From positions 1-27,190 of the forward strand of contig CAZPAM010000031.1 of the NCBI GenBank assembly GCA_964584595.1: a stretch of 27,190 nucleotides of DNA. Direction: 5' to 3'. Below, piece after piece: positions 8,301 to 16,447 of this stretch (position 1 is its first letter; each line of letters begins with the position of its first letter). A program made the translations under genes and the position numbers. The notes beneath the pieces are model-generated. The model did not search any database and was not told the DNA's origin. It was given only the letters and a program-made list of their open reading frames with translations. The stretch comes from Scalindua sp964584595 (GTDB lineage Bacteria > Planctomycetota > Brocadiia > Brocadiales > Scalinduaceae).

Positions 8301-8976
8301 TATTACCCCTTAATATTTCAAGACTCTTATCCCCACAGTTAAACAATAAGTCAACGGCTGACATATATGGCTCAAAACCTTCATATAATTGATTGTACAC
8401 CGGATGTTTGAAATCTTGAAATATAATCTCAATACCCTCTTTATCAAACTTCTCTAAATTCATGTATTTACTGCCATCCTGCCCTGCCAGGTATTTTTCC
8501 CCACCCAGGGTTTTGCAGATATCAATTAAACGTTCGGTCGGTTCTTTTCTCAGTTTCAGGTCAGATGCTATTACAAGTCTGGTTTTGAGCCCTAATGAAT
8601 TGATTAAGTATTTGATTATCTCTATATTTATGTCAACAAGACGATCCCAATCACGATTGAGAACATCTTCGAAAAATCCCTTATAGCTGTCAAAGTATAG
8701 CGATTTGGAATAGTTAGTGACAAGCGCTTGCAGGTGTTTCCTGTTCCAGTTTGTATTATTGTTAATCCTTACTTCGTTAATCTTTTCCGGAAACTTATAT
8801 AAGACGGGAACGGTAATCCACTGCCAGCCTTGAGTAGTCTTTATCCTGTTGCGATTCTGCCACTCATTCTTTTTGAATTGAACGTTATCCAATATTACAA
8901 ATACTTCTGCTTTATCAATCTTGTCAAGATAACCTAACCAGGGAAGGTATTGTGGTTGGTGAACTGCTATAAGCAT
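8290..8976 (-). CDS. WbqC-like family protein
   Basis: The 228-residue protein begins MLIAVHQPQYLPWLGYLDKI and continues with AEVFVILDNVQFKKNEWQNRNRIK, the hallmark opening of the WbqC-like family. The family is found in O-antigen and other polysaccharide or modified-sugar clusters, and some members are thought to attach amino acids to sugars. The biochemical role of this member is not known. TLGGEKYLAGQDGSKYMN and QDFKHPVYNQ are further family-like segments. No membrane segment is visible. It lies between the PHP protein gene and the glycosyltransferase gene, overlapping the latter by 11 bp, which supports a role in glycan assembly. Confidence 0.85.
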   Translation of the reverse strand: MLIAVHQPQYLPWLGYLDKIDKAEVFVILDNVQFKKNEWQNRNRIKTTQGWQWITVPVLYKFPEKINEVRINNNTNWNRKHLQALVTNYSKSLYFDSYKGFFEDVLNRDWDRLVDINIEIIKYLINSLGLKTRLVIASDLKLRKEPTERLIDICKTLGGEKYLAGQDGSKYMNLEKFDKEGIEIIFQDFKHPVYNQLYEGFEPYMSAVDLLFNCGDKSLEILRGNNEK

Positions 8977-9051
8977 ATATTTTCCAATCAGGTTTATTGA
9001 CCCAAATCGTAATCATTCTCAAAATTTTAATCCTTTTCAAACAATACTTCT

Positions 9052-10596
9052 TTATTCCGGTTCACTTTCTTCCGGTTTATTTTCTTCCGCAAACTGTACA
9101 AAAACAGGGTTAGTTACTATGCCTCTGAACAGGTATCCTGTATCTATAGCAAGTCTATAATAAACCTTTTCTCCCGGACTATGGTAGTCATCATCGTAAG
9201 CTATATCTATCGAGCCATCTGCCTCGAATGTTTTAATAATAGATCCATTTCTTATCAAGTCTATATTAAAGTTCCTCTTTTCATATTCAGAAGATTTATC
9301 AGAGTCATCAACGGTCACAACAATTCTTATGCGTGGTTTATCTTTCATGGTAATCTCATCTCCCATAAAGGCCAGCTTTCCACTATCAACATCTTCAACG
9401 ACGAAACTATTTAAAGTAAGTGAATTAGCATCACCCATTGCCGCATACATTTTACCTGTCCTAAGAGCATTCAGAATCGCTTCACTGTTTTTTTCTTTCA
9501 AAAGAAACATTGTCTGCGTTTGGTCTATTGAAAAATCATGTACTTTGTAATCAACTTCTCCAATTACCCAAGCAGGCCTTTCCCTCATTCCGGCACAATA
9601 TTGAAGTAAAATCTGGTCCCATATTCCACCCGGCGGCCCAACACGCCTCATCCCTTCACTAAAAATCGCTATCCCTGTATAATCAAACGTATTGAGAAGA
9701 TATTCCTCATATGGTGATGATACAACCTTGATACCACTGATTTCCATTGACCTGTCCACTTCCGGATGCGCCCAGAACGTCACACCATCTTGTGCATCTA
9801 CGTAATCAATAAGGTACTGATAGGGAAAGACATACTGGTCATCATGGTATTGGTCGAATAAAGGTGTTTTAAAAGGAAAGTTATTCACCAGGAAAACGAC
9901 TCCTACAAAGAAACATACTATACCTGATGTTTTGTAATATTTTGTTCCATTTGAGTCTTCGTTTTCTGTCGAGTTTGTATTTTTACGAAGTGAAAATAAT
10001 AACCATCCTAATAAAAAGAGACTGAGAGGCCATAAGCTGAAGAGGCTTTCAATAGTGAAAATACTTGGGTATCCATTTCCCACTGACGGAAGGTTCTCGT
10101 AACTGGAAGGAGTTTGTAATCCCATTGCCAGAATATGCTTATTACCACCTTGTAAGACCAGAGTATCTTTAAGAAAACTACCCTGCCAATAATAGAAAGG
10201 AATGGCTTCTGTACCATGCATAATAATCATGTCGGAATACTTTGCGTTTAACCCTTCGATTGTATTGATATAATTTGCCGCACCAAATTTAAGTATGGAA
10301 TTCTGCTCAACAACCTTCCGAAAAACTCCTTTTAGAGGTGGGGTACCATATGACCAACGCATAGTGTCATGATCTGTAAAAATTACAACCTTCATGCCTT
10401 TTTCTTCTGCAAGCTGAACAATTTCTTCCGGAGTCTTCTCCCCATTGCTTATAGTAGAGTGCACATGAATGACACCCGGAATAAGCTTGTATTGTTCAGC
10501 ATAACATTTCTCTATGAGCAGATTTTCGCTGCAAAGGAATGAGCAGATAAATACAATCAGGATAAGTCCCGGGGACAGGTAATTTTTTCTATGCAT
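9052..10596 (-). CDS. Exported PHP-domain phosphoesterase with an internal two-helix membrane insert
   Basis: The 514-residue protein is a predicted metal-dependent phosphoesterase acting outside the cytoplasmic membrane. A signal sequence or anchor occupies residues 8-33 (ending CYAEQ). PHP metal ligands follow in order: HVH (44-46), TDHD (74-77), Glu130 in HGTE, His154 in KHILAMG, His277 in WAHPEVD, and GEVD (346-349). Between His154 and His277 lie two hydrophobic helices (about 186-203 and 224-242) joined by a polar Asn/Glu-rich loop. The catalytic domain is thus interrupted by a membrane hairpin, with both halves on the same side. After the PHP fold comes a beta-rich C-terminal domain (about 390-505), ending in an acidic Glu/Pro tail. 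A hydrolytic role on phosphorylated glycan or lipid intermediates is inferred from the neighbours. Confidence 0.82.
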   Translation of the reverse strand: MHRKNYLSPGLILIVFICSFLCSENLLIEKCYAEQYKLIPGVIHVHSTISNGEKTPEEIVQLAEEKGMKVVIFTDHDTMRWSYGTPPLKGVFRKVVEQNSILKFGAANYINTIEGLNAKYSDMIIMHGTEAIPFYYWQGSFLKDTLVLQGGNKHILAMGLQTPSSYENLPSVGNGYPSIFTIESLFSLWPLSLFLLGWLLFSLRKNTNSTENEDSNGTKYYKTSGIVCFFVGVVFLVNNFPFKTPLFDQYHDDQYVFPYQYLIDYVDAQDGVTFWAHPEVDRSMEISGIKVVSSPYEEYLLNTFDYTGIAIFSEGMRRVGPPGGIWDQILLQYCAGMRERPAWVIGEVDYKVHDFSIDQTQTMFLLKEKNSEAILNALRTGKMYAAMGDANSLTLNSFVVEDVDSGKLAFMGDEITMKDKPRIRIVVTVDDSDKSSEYEKRNFNIDLIRNGSIIKTFEADGSIDIAYDDDYHSPGEKVYYRLAIDTGYLFRGIVTNPVFVQFAEENKPEESEPE

Positions 10597-10710
10597 TATT
10601 CTTGAAGCAATTGTAAGTTAAAGCCAATTTTGCCCTTCTACACAAAGGAGATTTAAATAGAATTTCTTTCACTTATTTCCTGAAAAATTGAATAATATAT
10701 TATAGATCAG

Positions 10711-11874
10711 TTAAAATCTATATAATTCTGTACACCTTGTACATACAGGATATTTCTTTTCCTTCTTTGTAATCCTTCTAAAACGCATGTATTTTTCGTT
10801 ATTCCATATTTTACGGAAGGTATTTCCTTTTACATTGCCGGGAGAAAAATTTAATGACTGACAGGGCCTGACTGAGCCATCAGGAAAGATATATGAGACC
10901 ATCCAGGGGCTTAGACACCTTTTGCCATAACCGGAAGAGACAAAATCAAACTCAGTATAGTACATCCTGATCTCTTCATTTGTAAAATTTGGGTAAAAGG
11001 CAATCTTTACCTTTGAGTCTCTTTTGCCGATATCTTCTATCTTCCGGATAAGAAGATCCACATCTATATCAGGCAAGCTGTCCCTTACAAAGCCTCTCCA
11101 ATCATTACAGGTCATACTATAGTAGTCATTAAAAATTTTATTATGCTGATCATACTTCTCTTTACTTAAGAATATTAAGTGGTGAAACGTAATTGCGCTT
11201 GCCTTCAATTCCTCTGCAATGTCAATTAACTCATCAAGGCGCCTGTAATTTATCTCGAATATTGTGCTTGAGATATTTACTACCGGTTTATTTGTTCCGG
11301 ATTTCTCTTTAATATCTCTAATTAATTTAAGGCCTTGTGTTGCCCTGTCAAATGTACCTTTTGCACCTCGTACCTCGTCATGAACCTCACGGGGGCCATC
11401 CAGTGAAAAGATAATCTCGTCAACACCCAGATCAACTATTGAATCCACATACTTTTCCAGTAATATTCCATTTGTAATTATATTGCAGCGCATACCATCT
11501 TCTTTTATACGGGAAACGACCTTTTCCCAATTTGAATACATTAATGGCTCGCCGCCAAAAAGTGTCACATTTGGTTTGAATGTCTTCAGGTTATTTATGA
11601 TTTCATATATTTCATCAAGTGACAGCTCAGCCTTCACTTCTTCAGGCGACAGATCTTTGGATGTGCCGGCCACACCCCATTGACCGCACATCTTACACCT
11701 GAGATTGCACCTGTAAGTCAGAAACAAATCAACTGTTTCCGGATAATAGCTGTACCCGTCGCAAACCTTATATGTTAAATAAGAAAGCAAACGCTGTTTA
11801 AATGCCTTCCATGCGTAACCGGGTTGTGTAATTGAGTGAGCAAGATTTCTTTTTAGATTACGTAGTTGAATCAT
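10711..11874 (-). CDS. Radical SAM protein with SPASM/twitch-like C-terminus
   Basis: This 387-residue enzyme uses S-adenosylmethionine and an iron-sulfur cluster to start radical chemistry. The cluster motif CxxxCxxC is Cys56, Cys60 and Cys63 in LTYRCNLRCKMCGQWG. The SAM-binding GGEP-type motif is LFGGEPLMYSNWEKVV, and FSLDGPREVHDEVRG is typical of the barrel. Downstream Cys320 and Cys338 (in PDGSVRPCQSLNFSPGNVKG) and a C-terminal CTRC (378-381) form the auxiliary-cluster region of a reduced SPASM type. SPASM enzymes often modify peptides or sugars (epimerisation, dehydrogenation, crosslinks). No small precursor peptide is visible next to it, so a carbohydrate substrate is the better guess. 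It is separated by 114 bp from the downstream PHP gene and by 40 bp from the upstream carbamoyltransferase gene. Confidence 0.9.
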   Translation of the reverse strand: MIQLRNLKRNLAHSITQPGYAWKAFKQRLLSYLTYKVCDGYSYYPETVDLFLTYRCNLRCKMCGQWGVAGTSKDLSPEEVKAELSLDEIYEIINNLKTFKPNVTLFGGEPLMYSNWEKVVSRIKEDGMRCNIITNGILLEKYVDSIVDLGVDEIIFSLDGPREVHDEVRGAKGTFDRATQGLKLIRDIKEKSGTNKPVVNISSTIFEINYRRLDELIDIAEELKASAITFHHLIFLSKEKYDQHNKIFNDYYSMTCNDWRGFVRDSLPDIDVDLLIRKIEDIGKRDSKVKIAFYPNFTNEEIRMYYTEFDFVSSGYGKRCLSPWMVSYIFPDGSVRPCQSLNFSPGNVKGNTFRKIWNNEKYMRFRRITKKEKKYPVCTRCTELYRF

Positions 11875-11914
11875 ATGTCAGAAGAATGAACTGCCGCAAA
11901 ACAGGGGCGTAGAT

Positions 11915-13603
11915 TTATTTCTCCAACAGGTAGTTTCCCATTATTAAACAATCTATACCGGTTGAGAAAAAGCAGCGAATTGCCTCTCTTGGCGTAGTAA
12001 CTATCGGTTCTCCTGCCACATTAAATGAAGTATTCAGCACAACAGGAATGCCGCTAATCTCTCCAAAGTTTTTAATAACATCGTAGAAGAGTTTGTTATG
12101 CCTGCGATCAACCGTTTGAATCCTTGCCGTTCCGTCAGTATGGGTAACAGCGGGAATCAGCTTTCTCTTTTCCGGTTTGACATCACAGATAAAGAGCATG
12201 AAAGGTGACTCCTGACCAAAGTCGAAAAATTCTTTAGCTGATTCCTTCAATACAGCAGGTGCAAAGGGACGGAAATCTTCCCTGTGTTTTACATACTTGT
12301 TAACGATATCCTGCATATCATCTCTCGTTGCGTTTGCCAGAATACTTCTGTTGCCCAATGCGCGCGGGCCCCATTCCGCCCTTCCCTGAAACCATCCGAT
12401 AATCTTTCCATCGTTAATTAATTCAGCACATTTCTTTGCAATATCCTGATGGTAAGTATACTTCAGCTTATCAAGGTCAAGATCGGCCTTTATTTCCTCA
12501 TCTGAGAATTCAGGCCCCCAGTAGGCATGATCTAAAACAAAATTTCTGTTCTTCCCCAATATGGTGTTATAAATATAATAAGCTCCTCCCAGTGATGTAC
12601 CTGCGTCATGTGCTGAAGGCTGCACATAAACAGATTCAAAAGGAGAATCCTTCAATAGCCTATAGTTCATAGAACAGTTTAAGCCAACACCACCGGCAAT
12701 ACATAAATTCTTCATGCCGGTTTTCTTATGAAGATAATCCGCAATATGCAAAGTGGTATCTTCCAGGATTTTCTGCAGGCTGGCCGCAATGTTCATATGC
12801 CTCTCTTCAATCTCCTGGCCCTTGTTTCTAATCGGCCCGCATGCATCAATGAATTTCTTTGACATAAAACCTTCTCTAGAACCTGCACTTGCCCAGTATG
12901 TGAAGTAATCCGAATTCATTCTATATTCCCCATCAGGCAATAATTTAACCATATTCTTAAAGATATCAATATATTCAGGCTTACCATACGATGCAAGCCC
13001 CATCACCTTGTATTCATCATTTCCATGCTTAAACCCCAGATATTTTGTTACTGCGGCATAGAGGATTCCCAGAGAATGCGGAAATTTAATCTCCTTTATC
13101 TTCTCCATATGGTTTCCGGTACCTTTACCCATTAAGGTAGTCGTCCATTCACCCACATAATCCACGGTCAGGATTGCTGCCTCTTCAAATGGTGAAACAA
13201 AAAAGGCACTTGCCGCATGAGCCAGATGGTGTTCAACAAAATGTATCTTTGTGTTGCTATTTTTTTTAAGATGTTTTAATTCTGAAAGGTAATGGCCCAT
13301 ATTATTAATCTCATCAACTATATAACCAACAGAATAAAAAGGGGCTTTAGGGATTTTTAATATTCTATACGGAATCCGTTTAGATATCCTTATCCATGGT
13401 TTATAACTGAAGCTTATGTGGTCAATATCTTTTAATGCTATGCCAGCCTTCTTAATGCAGTAATTTATTGCCTTATAGGGCATACCGCTTTCATGCTTTC
13501 TTCGTGTAAACCGCTCCTCTTCAACTGCTGCGATCAGCTCTCCATCTTTTACTAAAGAAGCGGCGGCATCCAATGTGTAACCGCCTATACCAAGGATGTA
13601 CAA
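11915..13603 (-). CDS. NodU/CmcH-family O-carbamoyltransferase
   Basis: This is predicted to transfer a carbamoyl group from carbamoyl phosphate, via a carbamoyl-adenylate, to a hydroxyl on a sugar or other metabolite. The 562 residues cover both domains. The N-terminal Kae1-like domain starts ILGIGGYTLDAAASL, contains EEERFTRRKHE and has HHLAHA at 125-130, the metal-binding histidines. LCIAGGVGLNCSMNYRLL is the nucleotide-binding segment. The C-terminal carbamoyltransferase domain has IIGWFQGRAEWGPRALGNRSILANA and HREDFRPFAPAVL. The start is TTG at 13603, supported by AGGAG 10-14 bp upstream and by the family N-terminus. The ribosome-binding site lies inside the end of the upstream deacetylase gene, only 3 bp away, so coupled translation is likely. 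Confidence 0.94.
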   Translation of the reverse strand: MYILGIGGYTLDAAASLVKDGELIAAVEEERFTRRKHESGMPYKAINYCIKKAGIALKDIDHISFSYKPWIRISKRIPYRILKIPKAPFYSVGYIVDEINNMGHYLSELKHLKKNSNTKIHFVEHHLAHAASAFFVSPFEEAAILTVDYVGEWTTTLMGKGTGNHMEKIKEIKFPHSLGILYAAVTKYLGFKHGNDEYKVMGLASYGKPEYIDIFKNMVKLLPDGEYRMNSDYFTYWASAGSREGFMSKKFIDACGPIRNKGQEIEERHMNIAASLQKILEDTTLHIADYLHKKTGMKNLCIAGGVGLNCSMNYRLLKDSPFESVYVQPSAHDAGTSLGGAYYIYNTILGKNRNFVLDHAYWGPEFSDEEIKADLDLDKLKYTYHQDIAKKCAELINDGKIIGWFQGRAEWGPRALGNRSILANATRDDMQDIVNKYVKHREDFRPFAPAVLKESAKEFFDFGQESPFMLFICDVKPEKRKLIPAVTHTDGTARIQTVDRRHNKLFYDVIKNFGEISGIPVVLNTSFNVAGEPIVTTPREAIRCFFSTGIDCLIMGNYLLEK

Positions 13604-13606
13604 AGC

Positions 13607-14449
13607 TTATCTCTCCTGATCATAGTGAAAAAAAATCCTTTTAAATCGCTGAAAGAATCCTGTGTCCTTGAACGACATAATATTCAATGCGCCATTCAAT
13701 TTCTTCTTAAATATAAAAAAATTGTCGGTCGTCTCAATACCAATCCTCTTGAGTGCAAACATATCAGCATCCTTACCGTTCATACCGTACATGTTTGAAC
13801 AAGCACACGAATATTTACAATCCTTAACAATTCCCTCTATTTCGTCATTAAAATCTACTCTTGTACCAATAGGATAGGAAAAAAAGTTTATTCTCTGTCC
13901 AAGTTGTGATTCTAACATATCTTTAGAGCCTCTGATTTCTCTTACAATTTCTTCTTTTATTAAATTTGTCAGTATTTGATGAGAAACAGTATGAGAACCA
14001 AAAGAAATGCTGTCATTCTTCATCTCGTGTATTTGAGACGGAGAAAGATATTTACCCCCATTATCCTTGACAAAACCGGTTATCAGAAATATCGTTGCCG
14101 GAAAATTATGTTTCTTGAGCAGAGGATAAGCGTTGTAATAATTATCACTATATCCGTCATCAAAAGTAATCACTATTGAACCTGAAACTTTTTCGATATC
14201 AGTTTGTAAATACTCTATAGCTTTTTCCAGGGAAATCACCTTATAATTTTCTTCTATATACTGCAGTTGTCTCTCAAACACCTCAGGCGTAATTGTTTCA
14301 TCAGGCGCGATTTCGTCACTGATGCTATGATACGCCAGGATTGTCAACCCCTCCCTGTTAATTTTATTTCGGTTGATATACTGGTATCCTGTATAAGTGG
14401 CACAGATACATACCATTGTTTTTATAATCTTTTTCAGTAAATATCTCAA
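13607..14449 (-). CDS. Polysaccharide deacetylase (NodB homology), membrane-anchored
   Basis: This carbohydrate esterase family 4 enzyme removes N-acetyl groups from an amino sugar in a glycan. Residues 8-25 form a short hydrophobic N-terminal segment that probably anchors it outside the membrane. The NodB domain starts with ILAYHSIS (37-44). Catalytic and metal-binding motifs are TFDDGYSD (95-102) and SHTVSH (152-157), and motif 3 is FSYPIGTRVDF (189-200). The length of 280 residues is normal. The frame opens with TTG at 14449 without a clear ribosome-binding site. An in-frame ATG at 14416 would shorten the anchor, so the start is uncertain. It sits 16 bp after the DegT-type gene and 3 bp before the carbamoyltransferase gene. 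Confidence 0.9.
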   Translation of the reverse strand: MRYLLKKIIKTMVCICATYTGYQYINRNKINREGLTILAYHSISDEIAPDETITPEVFERQLQYIEENYKVISLEKAIEYLQTDIEKVSGSIVITFDDGYSDNYYNAYPLLKKHNFPATIFLITGFVKDNGGKYLSPSQIHEMKNDSISFGSHTVSHQILTNLIKEEIVREIRGSKDMLESQLGQRINFFSYPIGTRVDFNDEIEGIVKDCKYSCACSNMYGMNGKDADMFALKRIGIETTDNFFIFKKKLNGALNIMSFKDTGFFQRFKRIFFHYDQER

Positions 14450-14465
14450 TGGAGTTTATAAAACT

Positions 14466-15653
14466 TTAAAGGTGATTAAATACATCTATAATCTTCTCAA
14501 TAGAATCATCATCCAGGTACGGATGAGTCGGGACTGTTATTAACCTCTCGGCAATATAAAGCGCTTTTGGAAACGATTCTTCCCTGTTGTCATATCCAAG
14601 ATCATATAAATGATGCACCGGTTTCAAATACATCCTCCCTGTGTCAATTCCCCTTTCCCAGAGTTTTGCCTGCACCTTTTCCATAGTCTCTGTTTCTTTA
14701 AACACAACGGGGAGGTGATTGAAAACAGGAGTACTGTTTTCCGCTATCTCCGGCAATATTATATGTCCATTATCTTTTAACGCCTTATAGAGAGTCATGC
14801 CCTTCTTCAGCCTTATTGTATTAAATTGATCAAGTTTATCAAGAAGGCTTAACCCGATTACTGCCTGAAAATTAGAATATAGTTTTGACTCGAAACTATC
14901 GTGTACTGTTGTATGTTTAAATTTAGAAATTAATTTATTAAATAAACCATATATCAGTGGCCTTGTTACTAATGAATATGCTGCCAGGATAAATGGAACT
15001 GTTATCTCAAATGAAAATTTCTGCCCGGGAAGTAAATCCCTCTCCTCCCTTATGAGGTTTGCCAGTTCATCAGAGTTTGTCACAAGCATGCCGCCGCTGA
15101 AAGTAGAAAAATTCTTGCCTCTGCATAAGCTGAAGCAACCGGCATCGCCCAGCGTCCCAACCTTTTTGCCATTTAGCACTGCCCCGGGAGCCTGTGCGGT
15201 ATCTTCTAAAATAAAGAAACTATTCTCTCTGGCAAGCTTCAGCGGCAAATCTATCTTATAAGGAAAACCGAAATGATATATCGGCAAAACACACAAAGTG
15301 TTATCATTAATGACGTCAGGCAGGCGTTCGGAATCCATTGTGAAGGTATCTAAAGAACTTTCACAAAGTACCGGTTTCAGTCCGGCTTTTCGTATCGGCA
15401 GGACAAGGGTAGGAACGGTATAAGCGGGTATCACTACCTCCTGCTTATTTGAAAGTCTTTTAAGTGCCTTTAGAAATATATATATCGAGGCAGTACAACA
15501 ATTAAATGAAAAAGCATGGTTTGACCCCATGTACCTTGCAAAGTTGGATTCGAACTCCTTTATATAAGACTTATTTCCAAAGAATGACTTAAACCCCCTG
15601 AGCACCTCAAATATTGATAATGGAACCGCCGTTGTGGGAATCTTTCTTAACAA
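14466..15653 (-). CDS. DegT/DnrJ/EryC1/StrS-type aminotransferase
   Basis: This 395-residue PLP enzyme transaminates a keto-sugar or related substrate to an amino sugar. The family pattern is complete: a loop binding the PLP phosphate near NCCTASIYIFLKAL (51-64), PAYTVPTLVLPI (76-87), the cofactor-stacking LEDTAQAPGA (149-158) and the Schiff-base Lys180 in FSLCRGKNFSTFSGGML. Near the C-terminus, GIDTGRMYLKPVHHL matches the substrate-binding region of sugar aminotransferases. Length is typical. The TTG at 15653 is used, with AAAGG about 9 bp upstream, and no earlier ATG exists in frame. With the methyltransferase 18 bp upstream and the deacetylase 16 bp downstream, it sits at the heart of the decoration cluster. 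Confidence 0.92.
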   Translation of the reverse strand: MLRKIPTTAVPLSIFEVLRGFKSFFGNKSYIKEFESNFARYMGSNHAFSFNCCTASIYIFLKALKRLSNKQEVVIPAYTVPTLVLPIRKAGLKPVLCESSLDTFTMDSERLPDVINDNTLCVLPIYHFGFPYKIDLPLKLARENSFFILEDTAQAPGAVLNGKKVGTLGDAGCFSLCRGKNFSTFSGGMLVTNSDELANLIREERDLLPGQKFSFEITVPFILAAYSLVTRPLIYGLFNKLISKFKHTTVHDSFESKLYSNFQAVIGLSLLDKLDQFNTIRLKKGMTLYKALKDNGHIILPEIAENSTPVFNHLPVVFKETETMEKVQAKLWERGIDTGRMYLKPVHHLYDLGYDNREESFPKALYIAERLITVPTHPYLDDDSIEKIIDVFNHL

Positions 15654-15671
15654 TGTGATAACCTTTCCTTT

Positions 15672-16337
15672 TTATCGATATCCTGCTTTTACCAGAATTA
15701 TGGGTGCAAACATTGTTATCGGAAAACCTATAGGCACTGTTTCCTTTATTACCATGCCCCTGGAGGTCAGGACTGTAGCTAGTTCATTCAATGAATATGC
15801 ATTAAGAGTTACCTGAGTATCGTACAGCCGTACAAATTTGAAACTAAGATAAACAAGTGGATTTATCTTATTGCGGACATCGAATATTATAGAGCCATCC
15901 CGTTTGCATACTCTTTCCATCTCTTCGAGTGCTTCTACAACATCATCTTTAGTATGGAAATTGTAAAATGTATTTATGCAAATTGCAATATCTATAGATT
16001 TGTCGAGAAAGGGTAGATTCTGTACATGAGCCTCCAGGAAATTCAGGCTATTAGGTTTCATTTTCCGAAATCGTTCATTGGCCGTCTCCAACATCTCATG
16101 TTCCGTATCGATTCCGACACACCTGAGCATACTCCTCTTTGTCAACATGGTTTCAAATAAGAGCCCCTCTCCACAACCAATATCGAGCAAAAAACCGTTG
16201 TTATCCTTTATAAGCTGCTTTGCCCTCCCCCTTATCTTTAGACGAAACAAATCAGATGTCAGTTCGCCTCTTTCATCAGGTTTTGACAGAATATGGCGAA
16301 CCAGATCAGTCAATGGACGTAAGATTTTAGTGAACAT
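15672..16337 (-). CDS. Class I SAM-dependent methyltransferase
   Basis: The 221-residue protein has a standard Rossmann-fold methyltransferase core. Motif I is LLDIGCGEG (50-58), motif II ends in GIDTEHEMLETAN, and the post-I region is LPFLDKSIDIAICINTFYNF. This resembles the Methyltransf_11/UbiE-like group that methylates small molecules. The substrate is unknown; a sugar in the same pathway is inferred from the neighbours. The C-terminal 30 residues (SRGMVIKETVPIGFPITMFAPIILVKAGY) are unusually hydrophobic and might form a membrane-associated helix. The ATG at 16337 has no strong ribosome-binding site. A gap of 110 bp separates it from the upstream aminotransferase gene; I found no convincing promoter there. 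Confidence 0.85.
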   Translation of the reverse strand: MFTKILRPLTDLVRHILSKPDERGELTSDLFRLKIRGRAKQLIKDNNGFLLDIGCGEGLLFETMLTKRSMLRCVGIDTEHEMLETANERFRKMKPNSLNFLEAHVQNLPFLDKSIDIAICINTFYNFHTKDDVVEALEEMERVCKRDGSIIFDVRNKINPLVYLSFKFVRLYDTQVTLNAYSLNELATVLTSRGMVIKETVPIGFPITMFAPIILVKAGYR

Positions 16338-16447
16338 ATGAGTTTGTTGTATGAGGGATTTCCATTTCTACTTAACAGCACGAATATGTACAGGCGGGTA
16401 TTCAGCGTAAAACCTGACTTTCAAAGACTTAAAATGAAGATTTCTAT

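Noticed and set aside
15546..15560. GGATTCGAACTCC, which looks like a tRNA T-arm
   Set aside because: It lies inside the DegT-type aminotransferase coding region and no acceptor stem or anticodon arm surrounds it.
7053..16337. Ladderane lipid biosynthesis cluster, suggested by radical SAM and methyltransferase genes in a likely anammox genome
   Set aside because: There are no fatty-acid synthesis genes (acyl carrier protein, FabF, FabZ) or desaturase-like genes. The enzymes present point to sugar chemistry.
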